From IMG/VR virus record IMGVR_UViG_3300043466_001817, positions 1-64,000 of that record: DNA of 64,000 nucleotides; one strand, given 5' to 3'. Positions 43,349 to 51,046 of the stretch are shown piece after piece. The notes beneath the pieces are model-generated. The model did no database searches. It was not told where the DNA came from and was given only the letters and a program-made list of their open reading frames with translations. Source of the stretch: a virus. Each line of letters begins with the position of its first letter. Within the stretch, counting starts at the first letter, position 1. The position numbers and the translations under genes were made by a program.

Positions 43349-44462
43349 CCATTGCAATGCGTTCTCCGATCCATTCCATGCAGTTCACGGCCATGCTGTT
43401 GCCAAGCGCCCTGTAGCGAGGACCATCGGGACATTCATCAGCAGACTTGTTCTTCCAAGGAATGCTAGTGTAGTTATCAGGGAAGCCCTGAAGCCTCTCA
43501 CATTCAATTGGAGTCAATCTACGAACAGACATGGACTGGACAACCGCAGTGGTTGCACGGGTATCACCGGAATCAAAAATATTTTGCGTAGGTGCGACAT
43601 CACCTTCAACCCAAGTCTCATCATCTGTGTTAGACTGGGCTCTCTTTGATTTGGTGAACGGTACGGGTATGTATGCACCATGCCCATCCAATTCAGTATG
43701 AGATCTCACACCGCGAGTGCCAAGAGTTCCAGAAACCTCCTGGGCCACCATAGCAAAGCCATCTGCCCTGCTGTAATCGTGGCAGGTAGTTTCAAGACAC
43801 GGGGCTATTTCGTGGCTTGTGACGCAATTGCTTGAAGTGCTTTCTCCAGAACCAAAGGCAATCTCCTCGCCCTTCTTTCTGCGCGACGCAGAATCCCGGA
43901 GCACGCTTTGGCGCTCAAAAAGAACCTTGGCTGCACTGGTTGTGTCTCCAAGACATCCGACAACGAACACACGTCTCCGTCTTTGCGGGACGGCGTTCGG
44001 ATGCCGTTGTGTTCTGACCCATTGAGAGTCAAGGACTCTGTAGGACCACCCATACCCCAGTTGCCCCAGCGCCCCGAGGAAGGAACCAAAATCCCTTCCT
44101 CCGTTGGATGACAGGACTCCGGGGACATTTTCCCAGACAATCCATCTAGGCCGTAGACGTTTAGCGATCTCAAGGTAGGTAAGCATGAGGCCACCTCTTG
44201 GGTCTTTAAGACCTCCTCTGAGTCCTGCAACTGAAAAAGATTGACAGGGGGTTCCCCCGACGAGTAGGTCGATGTCGCCTTCTTTGAGGTTCCACGTTTC
44301 ATATTTTGTCATGTCTCCTAGGTTTGGAACATTTGGGTAGTGATGTGCGAGAACAGCAGATGGAAATGGTTCAATGTCGCTAAATGCAACCGGCGTCCAT
44401 CCAAGAGGATGCCACGCCACAGTTGCTGCTTCAATTCCACTGCAAACTGAAAGATATCTCAT
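43329..44462 (-). CDS. C5-cytosine DNA methyltransferase
   Basis: A 377-residue Dcm-type enzyme. Motif I is LSVCSGIEAATVAW, motif IV GGTPCQSFSVAGLRGG with catalytic Cys near 71, motif VI WENVPGVLSS, motif VIII QRRRRVFVVG, a target-recognition region about 190-310, and motifs IX-X with RRLTPIECERLQGFP and ALGNSMAVNCMEWI. It adds methyl to cytosine C5, probably shielding phage DNA from host restriction. No partner nuclease is adjacent. It follows the adenylyltransferase by 1 base, so same operon. Codon use is GC-richer than that of the HNH gene. Confidence 0.95.
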   Translation of the reverse strand: MRYLSVCSGIEAATVAWHPLGWTPVAFSDIEPFPSAVLAHHYPNVPNLGDMTKYETWNLKEGDIDLLVGGTPCQSFSVAGLRGGLKDPRGGLMLTYLEIAKRLRPRWIVWENVPGVLSSNGGRDFGSFLGALGQLGYGWSYRVLDSQWVRTQRHPNAVPQRRRRVFVVGCLGDTTSAAKVLFERQSVLRDSASRRKKGEEIAFGSGESTSSNCVTSHEIAPCLETTCHDYSRADGFAMVAQEVSGTLGTRGVRSHTELDGHGAYIPVPFTKSKRAQSNTDDETWVEGDVAPTQNIFDSGDTRATTAVVQSMSVRRLTPIECERLQGFPDNYTSIPWKNKSADECPDGPRYRALGNSMAVNCMEWIGERIAMVDSSRS

Positions 44463-44463
44463 T

Positions 44464-44904
44464 TTAGTCTTTTTGCCAGTTGTTCAGAATCCAACTTGAA
44501 GAGTTCTTCTTATCTTCTCCACCGACACCGAACATGAATGAAAGATTAATATCATGATAATCCATCTCAGGAATGTTTTTTCCGTTCCTATCTCCGCCGT
44601 TGGCGAAGATAATGTGAGCATCGGGATACATCATTCTGACTTTATGAATAGCATCCTTTGCGCTGCCATCGTCATCATTGAATTCAATGACTTCATCAAC
44701 ACCCTTGATGTGCTTGATGATCGTGGCTCTTTCATTGAACGGCAAGAAACTCTTGCCCTTCTTTCTTACGAGCCATGCGTCGGAATTGACACCAACGATT
44801 AGATAGGTTCCATGACTACGAGCAGCAGCAATGTATGCAATGTGTCCGCTGTGAATGGGATCAAAGCCACCAGTAATCAAAACAATAGTCATGTTCTTGC
44901 TCAT
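44464..44904 (-). CDS. HldE/RfaE-like nucleotidyltransferase (HIGH superfamily)
   Basis: A 146-residue adenylyl/cytidylyltransferase. The N-terminus VLITGGFDPIHSGHIAYIAA contains the HxGH nucleotide-binding motif. LIVGVNSDAWLVRKKGKSFL and FNERATIIKHIKGVDEVIEF match the C-terminal adenylyltransferase domain of HldE. The ATG at 44904 follows GGAG and lies just beyond tRNA-Glu; a longer frame would enter the tRNA. It could activate heptose-phosphate to ADP-heptose for the HldD- and GT9-like enzymes encoded at 5-9.5 kb. Substrate not certain. Confidence 0.82.
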   Translation of the reverse strand: MSKNMTIVLITGGFDPIHSGHIAYIAAARSHGTYLIVGVNSDAWLVRKKGKSFLPFNERATIIKHIKGVDEVIEFNDDDGSAKDAIHKVRMMYPDAHIIFANGGDRNGKNIPEMDYHDINLSFMFGVGGEDKKNSSSWILNNWQKD

Positions 44905-44916
44905 GTAAATCTCCAA

Positions 44917-44990
44917 TGACCCCACCGAGAATCGAACTCGGAGTCTTCTCCTTGAAAGGGAGACGATTTAGCCACTTAATCTATGGGGCC
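44917..44990 (-). tRNA. tRNA-Glu (anticodon TTC)
   Basis: Acceptor GGCCCCA/TGGGGTC with one G-U pair, anticodon stem CTCC/GGAG around CTTTCAA, T loop TTCGATT, discriminator A. Confidence 0.93.
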
Positions 44991-44996
44991 TTTATA

Positions 44997-45440
44997 TTAT
45001 TTAATGCGCTTTCTTCCGTATGCAAACGCAGAAGCAATCACAATCAAAGCTGCGCCAGCAGGAGAAGGACAATCGTTTCCACGACCACACTGATTTGGAT
45101 CTATTCCACCGAAAGGCATCGTGATGCTTTCAATGCGATCATGCTGCACAGGAATGGCAAAGTCCTGATTCACCATCTGAATGGTGCAAACAAGATTGTT
45201 ATGGTTGTAGATCTTGTATATCCAATAGCCATCAGCCTTGCCCATGAATAGATTGTTACCGACAATCGACGCAGGAACCGTAGGAGGATTGATTGCCTCC
45301 GTGGTAGGCGTAGGCATTGTGTATGCCGTATCAAAGGTCAGAGGATTGTCGAAGTGTTCACCGAGGTAAGTAGAACCCTGATAAACGGAACGGTCAATAA
45401 CCTGACCGGGCATATAAAGAGTAGACACAGAAGTAAGCAT
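44997..45440 (-). CDS. Protein with PEP-CTERM-like C-terminus, no signal peptide seen
   Basis: A 147-residue protein. The body is beta-rich (GKADGYWIYKIYNHNNLVCT; HDRIESITMPFGGIDP). The end CPSPAGAALIVIASAFAYGR plus KRIK is a Pro-hydrophobic-basic tail as in exosortase substrates or a C-terminal membrane anchor. No N-terminal signal peptide is evident, so tail-anchored insertion is an alternative. It is early, with its own promoter 6 nt from the ATG. Confidence 0.62.
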   Translation of the reverse strand: MLTSVSTLYMPGQVIDRSVYQGSTYLGEHFDNPLTFDTAYTMPTPTTEAINPPTVPASIVGNNLFMGKADGYWIYKIYNHNNLVCTIQMVNQDFAIPVQHDRIESITMPFGGIDPNQCGRGNDCPSPAGAALIVIASAFAYGRKRIK

Positions 45441-45446
45441 GGTTGT

Positions 45447-45474
45447 ATTATATCCTGTCCAATAACAAAGTCAA
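45447..45474 (-). promoter_or_regulatory. Sigma70-like promoter, leaderless start at 45440
   Basis: TTGACT, 16-nt spacer, TATAAT, exactly 6 nt to ATG. Confidence 0.82.
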
Positions 45475-45475
45475 A

Positions 45476-45814
45476 TTATTCCATATCGGTTTTGCGGTGC
45501 AAATTATTATTATCGTTTGCTTCCTGAACCATATCATTCAGGCCAAGTTCTTCATCAAGCATTGCCAACCTGTCCATAGCCTGTTGACGCTTCATCATTT
45601 CAATTCTAGCCGGTGTGCGGAACTTCTTCATGAAGTCACATTTGCAATGTTCAAACTCACGGTCGTCTGCGTGAATGAGAAGCCCGTCCCACTCATCACA
45701 CCAATGCCATCCGTTGGCAACTTCTTCTGCGGTCAGAATGACATTCTCATCGCCATCAAAAGGCTGCATGAGGTAGTTCCAACGCTCTTCAGACATTCCG
45801 TGTTTATTAAACAT
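45476..45814 (-). CDS. Hypothetical acidic protein
   Basis: A 112-residue protein (MFNKHGMSEERWNYLMQPFD; WHWCDEWDGLLIHADDREFE). Cys and Trp in WHWCDEWDG and the pair HCKCDF might bind metal. The start at 45814 has GAGGAG; it overlaps the gene upstream. Last of a six-gene minus-strand early operon. Confidence 0.6.
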   Translation of the reverse strand: MFNKHGMSEERWNYLMQPFDGDENVILTAEEVANGWHWCDEWDGLLIHADDREFEHCKCDFMKKFRTPARIEMMKRQQAMDRLAMLDEELGLNDMVQEANDNNNLHRKTDME

Positions 45815-46187
45815 TATCGTTCTCCTCAATATCAAACTTTGGCGGTACTGCCTTGCCTTTGGAAACAACTACGCCGTTCAGCGTCTTGACGACTGGTGCG
45901 TTCTTGAAGCAGTCCCATCCACGCAACTCGGCCTCTTCCTTGGCAGTCGTTGCTCCATCCATCTCAACCCATTCGCACACTTCTAGTCTTGCCTCGTCGC
46001 GCTCGGCAGTAAGTTCAATAATCTTTTCAGAGCGCATATCACACATATGAATACGCTCGGTCAATTCATCACGAAGAAGTTCCATGTACTCATACGCCTC
46101 ACAGATATCCCGCAGAACATCAGGGGGAAGATCGGTGCGCTTGCTATGGCAGCGCAGGCGGTAGTCTATGGGTTCGTAGTCGGGCAT
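45807..46187 (-). CDS. Hypothetical coiled-coil protein
   Basis: A 126-residue protein (PDVLRDICEAYEYMELLRDE; SEKIIELTAERDEARLEVCE) with a long helical middle. TAATG overlap with the upstream small membrane protein. Unknown function. Confidence 0.6.
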   Translation of the reverse strand: MPDYEPIDYRLRCHSKRTDLPPDVLRDICEAYEYMELLRDELTERIHMCDMRSEKIIELTAERDEARLEVCEWVEMDGATTAKEEAELRGWDCFKNAPVVKTLNGVVVSKGKAVPPKFDIEENDNV

Positions 46188-46354
46188 TACTTACCAACCG
46201 TAATGGTGATCTTTTGAGCAATTGTAATCGCAAAGAGCATCATAGTGATTGCACAGGTAACCATCGTAGCAACAAATGCCACATCTCCAAAAAGTCTGAG
46301 AATCTTGGTGTTGGTATCAGAATCGGTCTTGGTGTTATTCTTTTTCGTAGCCAT
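46187..46354 (-). CDS. Small single-pass membrane protein
   Basis: A 55-residue protein. The hydrophilic Lys/Asn/Thr-rich start (MATKKNNTKTDSDTNTKIL) is followed by one membrane helix (VAFVATMVTCAITMMLFAIT near 26-46). AAAGGA precedes the ATG. The start MATK plus Lys/Asn run is like that of the next gene upstream (MATKNKNKK), suggesting duplicated starts. Confidence 0.6.
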   Translation of the reverse strand: MATKKNNTKTDSDTNTKILRLFGDVAFVATMVTCAITMMLFAITIAQKITITVGK

Positions 46355-46371
46355 GTTGTTTTCCTTTTGTA

Positions 46372-46563
46372 TTAGATTGCGTTAGCCAAATCACCGAGAT
46401 CATCCGAGATCTGGTAGAGCCTGTCCGAGATCTGATTTGGATTAATGTCTCCACTCTGAACTTCAGAGGCCAAATCATCAACGAGTGCAATGATCTCGTC
46501 AATCGCGTCCGTAACAGAAATGCTCTTCACAACGATCTTCTTGTTCTTATTCTTGGTAGCCAT
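46372..46563 (-). CDS. Small acidic hypothetical protein
   Basis: A 63-residue protein (MATKNKNKKIVVKSISVTDA; ALVDDLASEVQSGDINPNQI; YQISDDLGDLANAI). Helical and acidic after a basic start. ATG 46563 has GGAG upstream and lies next to the previous stop. Confidence 0.6.
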   Translation of the reverse strand: MATKNKNKKIVVKSISVTDAIDEIIALVDDLASEVQSGDINPNQISDRLYQISDDLGDLANAI

Positions 46564-46564
46564 A

Positions 46565-46831
46565 TTAGTCTCCGAGGTATTCCTTTTGAGTGTAACGAGT
46601 AATGCTCTTGATCTTACCGTACCGACGACGGGCACAAGCAACGATACGCTTGTATTCCTTCGCGGTGCAGTAGAAGTGTACATCAAAAGCGTTCTTTGTC
46701 AAGTGAGTTCCCGAACCATAGAACATCTCCGGGTAACGCTTTTCCAATCCGTTAGAAATCTGAAAATAGTTTCCACGGTTGTAATTGAAGTAGTAGTGGT
46801 ACTTGGTTTCTTTCTTGGTCTTGGTCATCAT
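46565..46831 (-). CDS. Hypothetical aromatic/basic protein, first gene of early operon
   Basis: An 88-residue protein rich in Tyr, Lys and Arg (TKYHYYFNYNRGNYFQISNG; EYKRIVACARRRYGKIKSIT). ATG 46831 (MMTKTKKETK) is exactly 6 nt from a -10 box; the in-frame ATG at 46837 would touch the box. Possibly nucleic-acid binding. Confidence 0.6.
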   Translation of the reverse strand: MMTKTKKETKYHYYFNYNRGNYFQISNGLEKRYPEMFYGSGTHLTKNAFDVHFYCTAKEYKRIVACARRRYGKIKSITRYTQKEYLGD

Positions 46832-46837
46832 ATGCAT

Positions 46838-46865
46838 AGTATATCTCCAGTTAGAGGTTAGTCAA
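46838..46865 (-). promoter_or_regulatory. Sigma70-like promoter, leaderless start at 46831
   Basis: TTGACT, 16-nt spacer, TATACT, exactly 6 nt to ATG. Confidence 0.78.
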
Positions 46866-46866
46866 G

Positions 46867-47115
46867 TCAATCGTTTGAAGGTTGAACAGTATTTTTCTTT
46901 GCTGCCTTGTAGACCTGCTGTTCACCGATCCACTCCGATGCTTTAACCATCCAATTTGCAAACTTAAATGCCATCACGGGACTGTGAATTTGAGCTTTGG
47001 AAGGAGTGTAGATGGTCAAGTTTTTGTGGTAAATTTTTACACATCGTTCGCCGTTACCATACTCATGACATTCGGCAATGAAGGTCTTATAGACAAACGG
47101 TGCGGGAGTATCCAT
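46867..47115 (-). CDS. Hypothetical protein, 82 residues
   Basis: An 82-residue alpha/beta protein (FVYKTFIAECHEYGNGERCV; VMAFKFANWMVKASEWIGEQ). Its ATG overlaps the stop of the gene upstream. No family recognised. Confidence 0.55.
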   Translation of the reverse strand: MDTPAPFVYKTFIAECHEYGNGERCVKIYHKNLTIYTPSKAQIHSPVMAFKFANWMVKASEWIGEQQVYKAAKKNTVQPSND

Positions 47116-47351
47116 TACAGTCGCTCCATGAAGTCCCGGTCGTCATCCTGATCGAAGAGAGGCATATCCATTTCATCCTCCGTCCAATCGGTATAATCGA
47201 CGCTAGTCTCACCCACTTGGTGCAGGCGGTAGTACTCCCACACATTATCAGAGGTGGGATTCCACTCCCACAGAAGGCCACGCATGACCTTGATCTTCTC
47301 GTTGAGGCGGACAATTTCGGCCTGGAGTTCGTTGATCTCGTTGCTGTTCAT
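47115..47351 (-). CDS. Small acidic protein with N-terminal coiled coil
   Basis: A 78-residue protein (MNSNEINELQAEIVRLNEKI then VMRGLLWEW). The N-terminal 25 residues form heptads; the end is very acidic (EDEMDMPLFDQDDDRD). ATG is exactly 6 nt from a -10 box. Unknown function. Confidence 0.6.
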   Translation of the reverse strand: MNSNEINELQAEIVRLNEKIKVMRGLLWEWNPTSDNVWEYYRLHQVGETSVDYTDWTEDEMDMPLFDQDDDRDFMERL

Positions 47352-47357
47352 GCCCAG

Positions 47358-47385
47358 AGTATAGCACGGGGATTGGGAGAGTCAA
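47358..47385 (-). promoter_or_regulatory. Sigma70-like promoter, leaderless start at 47351
   Basis: TTGACT, 16-nt spacer, TATACT, exactly 6 nt to ATG. Divergent from the late promoter at 47398. Confidence 0.82.
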
Positions 47386-47397
47386 GAGAACTCGCCA

Positions 47398-47403
47398 TAA
47401 ATA
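47398..47403 (+). promoter_or_regulatory. T4-like late promoter ATAAATA
   Basis: TAAATA ending exactly 5 nt before the ATG at 47409. Confidence 0.75.
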
Positions 47404-47408
47404 GTTTC

Positions 47409-47762
47409 ATGAGTGAAACACAACATGAAGTCGGAATCAGACCTTGGGGATCATACAAAGTTTTGGCAGAAGAACCCAAGACAAAAGTAAAAATTATTAC
47501 CGTAAAGCCAAAGGGCAAGTTGAGCCTGCAATATCACCACTACCGCCAAGAACATTGGTATGTGGTTCAGGGGAAAGGTAAACTCACCCTCGGCAACTCT
47601 TTCTGGACTCTCAATCCCGGAGATCATGCGGACATCCCCCTCGGAATGCAACACAGGATTGAAAATATTGGTGAAGAAGATTTAATTTTTGTAGAAGTTC
47701 AAACCGGTCAAAGTTTTGATGAGAATGATATTGTAAGAGTTGAAGATGATTATGGTAGATAA
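47409..47762 (+). CDS. Cupin, type II mannose-6-phosphate isomerase-like
   Basis: A 117-residue cupin. GIRPWGSYKVLAEE is the usual start of the C-terminal isomerase domain of ManC-type enzymes. LSLQYHHYRQEHWYVVQGKG (His-x-His, Glu and His metal ligands) and NPGDHADIPLGMQHRIENIG are cupin motifs 1 and 2. It would interconvert mannose-6-P and fructose-6-P or serve as a related sugar cupin. The late box 5 nt upstream fixes ATG 47409; an upstream extension is antisense to two genes. Confidence 0.8.
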   Translation: MSETQHEVGIRPWGSYKVLAEEPKTKVKIITVKPKGKLSLQYHHYRQEHWYVVQGKGKLTLGNSFWTLNPGDHADIPLGMQHRIENIGEEDLIFVEVQTGQSFDENDIVRVEDDYGR

Positions 47763-47765
47763 ATA
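47760..47765 (+). promoter_or_regulatory. T4-like late promoter GATAAATA
   Basis: TAAATA ending exactly 5 nt before the ATG at 47771. It overlaps the stop of the cupin gene. Confidence 0.75.
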
Positions 47766-47770
47766 ATGGT

Positions 47771-49864
47771 ATGCTGAGATTCAAATCATACCTAGTCGAA
47801 GACTTTGACGTACAAATTTTAATTCTTGAAGGAAAAGCCCAACACCAAGTTGTTAAACAGTTTGGGCCAAAAATTTTAGAACTAATGCAAAGAGATCAGG
47901 GGAGACTCGGTGAGGCTGGCGATCTTCCAGGAACTTTGCATTATGAAAAAATCAAAGATCAAGAAGGACATGGAACACCAGAACACATGTCCAATTACAT
48001 TTTAAAGCACATGGGGATTCCCGAAGCCCCAAGTTATTTGAATATCAGCAAACCAGAAGATGCAAATACTTGGAATCAGCATGTAAATTGGATGTTGACA
48101 AGATATGCTCAAGGCGGACAAGGAGTTGGTAAGGGTGGTATTCAAAGATTAGAAGATATTCAATATAGAGCATTACCAGCATTGGCCAAATTTCACAAAT
48201 TGACCAAAGAAGGAAAATTAAATGCATCTTCTTTGGCAAAGTGGAAGCATTTGACTGACATGGAAGATGCTTTGCAAAATGCAGATCCATTGAATGCAGA
48301 AGGCGTAGATCCAGATGAATACACAGTTCATGGTGAAAATGAGCATTGGACGGTTGTAACTCCACATACGGCAGAAGCAGCATGTTCATTGGGCCACGGA
48401 ACAAACTGGTGTACTACATCGGGGGCTTTTGAGCAATATAATGAACAGGGCCCATTACACATTGCAATTCCAAAGAAACCATCACATAAAAATGAGAAAT
48501 ATCAATTACATATAGAATCAAATCAATTCATGGATGAAGGTGATGAGCCAGTTTCAAAAGAACAGTTCTTGAATACACATAAATCAAGACCATTCCCAAC
48601 AAGTATTTCTGCACCTGCAAAAACTAAGTTTAATCTTTCTGCAGAACATTTCAATGAAGAAGAAATGGATCATATACTTAAAACAAACACTACAGCGGCA
48701 CTTCGCATTGGTCTAGGCGAACATATTAGCAAACCACGTGTAATGGAATACTTAAAAACTTCAAGACCTCGTGATATTGATAATGTAGCAAGAGTACTTA
48801 GTCAAACAAAACATATTCAAAAAGAAGATGTTGATTATATTTTCAATAATTTTAAAGGACATCACTCTGGTACAGGCGAATTTGGCCCACATGTCATTAA
48901 TGCATTTTTGGGTAAAAACTTTGTTGATATGCTTCCTGGTCACAAAGGAAAAACAAATTATGATGAGCATATTACACCAGAACATTTAAAAAATGCATAT
49001 GAGTATTCAATATCTAAAGATGCAGATTTTGAAACTGCAAAGAAACTTAAAGAAAAAATAACAAGTCACCCAAATGTACCAGAAGATGTTCTTGAACATG
49101 CTCGTTCAATTAGAAACCATTCAGCATATGCAAATCCAAGAACTACAGCAAAACAAATTGAACAATTTTTTGAAGAAGAAAAAGCAAATCCAAATAAAGA
49201 AACTCATAATGCTAGAAATACAATGGTTTTACAAAATGCTGTAAGAAATCCAAATTTCCCACAGCATATGTTTGAATCAATAATTAATTACGACCAACTT
49301 CCAAAGAGACAATCGACTTATTCATTACGATTTGATAATCGTAATGAATACGATTTTCATGGAATAAATGTATTCGATGCAGAAATGAAACAATTAAGAA
49401 ATTCTGTACTTCAAAATCCTTCATTGTCGGATAAACACATACACAAAGTTCTTGATACTCCATCATTGTTTAAAACTGAAAACGAGCATGCAGATGCACT
49501 GAGATCAATAATTTTTAATCCTTCAGCGACACCAAAACATATAGTAAAAGCAATAGAAACCGCACCAGTGGATATAAACAGTTCTTCAGTTAAAAAGAAC
49601 AAACACAGTTTTACTCATACTGTTCTTGACAAATACAATGCCCAAAGTAAAGGAGTCGTTCCTGAAGAAGTTTTTGATGCTCTTGTACGAAATGAAACTG
49701 GGATGTATGGAACTCTTGGTTCTTTAATAAAACACAGTCAATTTACTGATAAACATGCTGATGAATTGATGAAAAAATTTGAAGGAAATCAATTTGTTCA
49801 AGATGAAATTATCAAACAAATGAATTCAAAAAAACAGCAGCCAATAACCCCGAGCCAATACTGA
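47771..49864 (+). CDS. Large capsid-targeted-type protein with HEAT/LRV-like repeats
   Basis: A 697-residue protein. The N-terminus MLRFKSYLVEDFDVQ fits the capsid-targeting pattern with L-V-E as cleavage site. Near residues 195-260 is a conserved phage domain: EHWTVVTPHTAEAACSLGHG, then TNWCTTSGAFEQYNEQGPLH and KYQLHIESNQFMDEGDE. Residues about 300-690 are helical repeats of 25-35 residues (LQNPSLSDKHIHKVLDTPSL, FNPSATPKHIVKAIETAP), LRV/HEAT-like. It ends PITPSQY, like its neighbours end (T-P/Q-S-H-Y). Possibly an injected effector; unproven. Confidence 0.7.
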   Translation: MLRFKSYLVEDFDVQILILEGKAQHQVVKQFGPKILELMQRDQGRLGEAGDLPGTLHYEKIKDQEGHGTPEHMSNYILKHMGIPEAPSYLNISKPEDANTWNQHVNWMLTRYAQGGQGVGKGGIQRLEDIQYRALPALAKFHKLTKEGKLNASSLAKWKHLTDMEDALQNADPLNAEGVDPDEYTVHGENEHWTVVTPHTAEAACSLGHGTNWCTTSGAFEQYNEQGPLHIAIPKKPSHKNEKYQLHIESNQFMDEGDEPVSKEQFLNTHKSRPFPTSISAPAKTKFNLSAEHFNEEEMDHILKTNTTAALRIGLGEHISKPRVMEYLKTSRPRDIDNVARVLSQTKHIQKEDVDYIFNNFKGHHSGTGEFGPHVINAFLGKNFVDMLPGHKGKTNYDEHITPEHLKNAYEYSISKDADFETAKKLKEKITSHPNVPEDVLEHARSIRNHSAYANPRTTAKQIEQFFEEEKANPNKETHNARNTMVLQNAVRNPNFPQHMFESIINYDQLPKRQSTYSLRFDNRNEYDFHGINVFDAEMKQLRNSVLQNPSLSDKHIHKVLDTPSLFKTENEHADALRSIIFNPSATPKHIVKAIETAPVDINSSSVKKNKHSFTHTVLDKYNAQSKGVVPEEVFDALVRNETGMYGTLGSLIKHSQFTDKHADELMKKFEGNQFVQDEIIKQMNSKKQQPITPSQY

Positions 49865-49886
49865 TATGAAAAATTTTAAACAATTT
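49845..49886 (+). repeat. Gene-junction repeat, copy 1
   Basis: 42-nt direct repeat spanning the end of one gene (encoding T-P-S-Q-Y-stop), the spacer GAT and the next gene's first seven codons (MKNFKQF). It differs from copy 2 at three positions. Confidence 0.85.
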
Positions 49887-50378
49887 ATCATCGAAGCCAA
49901 CGAACTGGCAAGAATCGAACACAAAAAATCGCCAGCTCACCACTCACACCCAATGGGTCAATTTTTGCAATTCATGCGTGATGAACTTCCAAACATTCAA
50001 GTGGATGATTCTGTAGCGCATGGAATGTACAAGAAAGAATTGGATTCTTATCTTGATACATTGATGGGAGAAGATCCAAAACATTTTGATAATCTTCACA
50101 AGGAACTCACCACCGACGAAGAAGATGGAAGCACCAGAAGAAGAGATTTGTTTGATGTTCTTCTCCATGTTACTGGAGAGGCAAAGGAAAGAGCATATAA
50201 AAAACTTGTTCAAGTACACAACCCAAGAGCATGGGAGACTCATCTTGATGATTTAAACGATGTCAGAGAAAGAGTCAAGAACCACATTGACGAGAAGGCT
50301 TCGGCAATGATAAAGTCAAGAACAAAAGATAATCCAAAATTCAGTCATATCGAATCTACAACCGATATAGAAATTTGA
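49866..50378 (+). CDS. Capsid-targeted-type internal protein
   Basis: A 170-residue helical protein starting MKNFKQFIIEANELARIEHK, a near match to the T4 internal-protein leader with I-I-E as cleavage site. The body is charged and helical (FLQFMRDELPNIQVDDSVAH, HLDDLNDVRERVKNHIDEKA). It is 1 nt after the preceding stop. Probably packaged in the head and injected or retained; cargo function unknown. Confidence 0.7.
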   Translation: MKNFKQFIIEANELARIEHKKSPAHHSHPMGQFLQFMRDELPNIQVDDSVAHGMYKKELDSYLDTLMGEDPKHFDNLHKELTTDEEDGSTRRRDLFDVLLHVTGEAKERAYKKLVQVHNPRAWETHLDDLNDVRERVKNHIDEKASAMIKSRTKDNPKFSHIESTTDIEI

Positions 50379-50385
50379 GGATAAC

Positions 50386-51024
50386 ATGAAAAGTTTTAAA
50401 CAATTTCTAACTGAAGAAGCAGAAGAATCTTTTGATGGTGGAAAGCCATTCAAAAGCAGAATCATTCGCAGACCAACAGCACAATCAATAGACCCGGCTT
50501 TCAGAGCCCTTGATCTATCGACTGAATATGCAAATTTTCCATCTGACCAATCGGCTACCGAGAGATATGTCAATGTAGCCAAAGAAATTCATAAACTTGG
50601 GTCAAGTGAAAATAAAAATGAAAGAGAATATTACAACTGGTGGATGGATGTTGTTGAAGATCCAGGATTAAGGAACAGGGACAAAATCAGAGAATTAAGA
50701 AAAATTTCTGGATATTTGGTAGCAGCCAAGCGCGGAGAACTGTTCCCAGCAACAATCACACAGGACGCAACAGAGTTGAAACCAAGAAAATTAAACTTAC
50801 CCACAACCCTTTTCAAAGATCCAGAACAAAGAAAGAAGCCGGGTGGAAAATTAGTTCCTCTTTCTGGCGAAGCAGAGGAACTTCACACAGCATTGGGTAA
50901 CATACCCCATTACAGAGAAGTTCTTGAAAGACCAGAGCAAACCACCATCATTCCATCAGCATCGGTCAAGAGCAAAATTTTGGATATTACCAGACCATTC
51001 CATGTAACCCCAAGCCATTATTGA
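50386..51024 (+). CDS. Capsid-targeted-type internal protein
   Basis: A 212-residue protein starting MKSFKQFLTEEAEESFDGGK (L-T-E site). Body: TEYANFPSDQSATERYVNVA, EREYYNWWMDVVEDPGLRNR, then a basic C-terminal half (TELKPRKLNLPTTLFKDPEQ). The end HVTPSHY matches its neighbours. The ribosome site is weak (GAGGATAAC). Cargo role unknown. Confidence 0.7.
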   Translation: MKSFKQFLTEEAEESFDGGKPFKSRIIRRPTAQSIDPAFRALDLSTEYANFPSDQSATERYVNVAKEIHKLGSSENKNEREYYNWWMDVVEDPGLRNRDKIRELRKISGYLVAAKRGELFPATITQDATELKPRKLNLPTTLFKDPEQRKKPGGKLVPLSGEAEELHTALGNIPHYREVLERPEQTTIIPSASVKSKILDITRPFHVTPSHY

Positions 51025-51046
51025 TATGAAAAATTTTAAACAATTT
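51005..51046 (+). repeat. Gene-junction repeat, copy 2
   Basis: 42-nt repeat covering the codons for T-P-S-H-Y-stop, GAT and ATGAAAAATTTTAAACAATT. One mismatch to copy 3, three to copy 1. Confidence 0.88.

Noticed and set aside
47100-47408. Upstream extension of the cupin gene
   Set aside because: It is antisense to two minus-strand genes with good promoters, and the late box points to the ATG at 47409.
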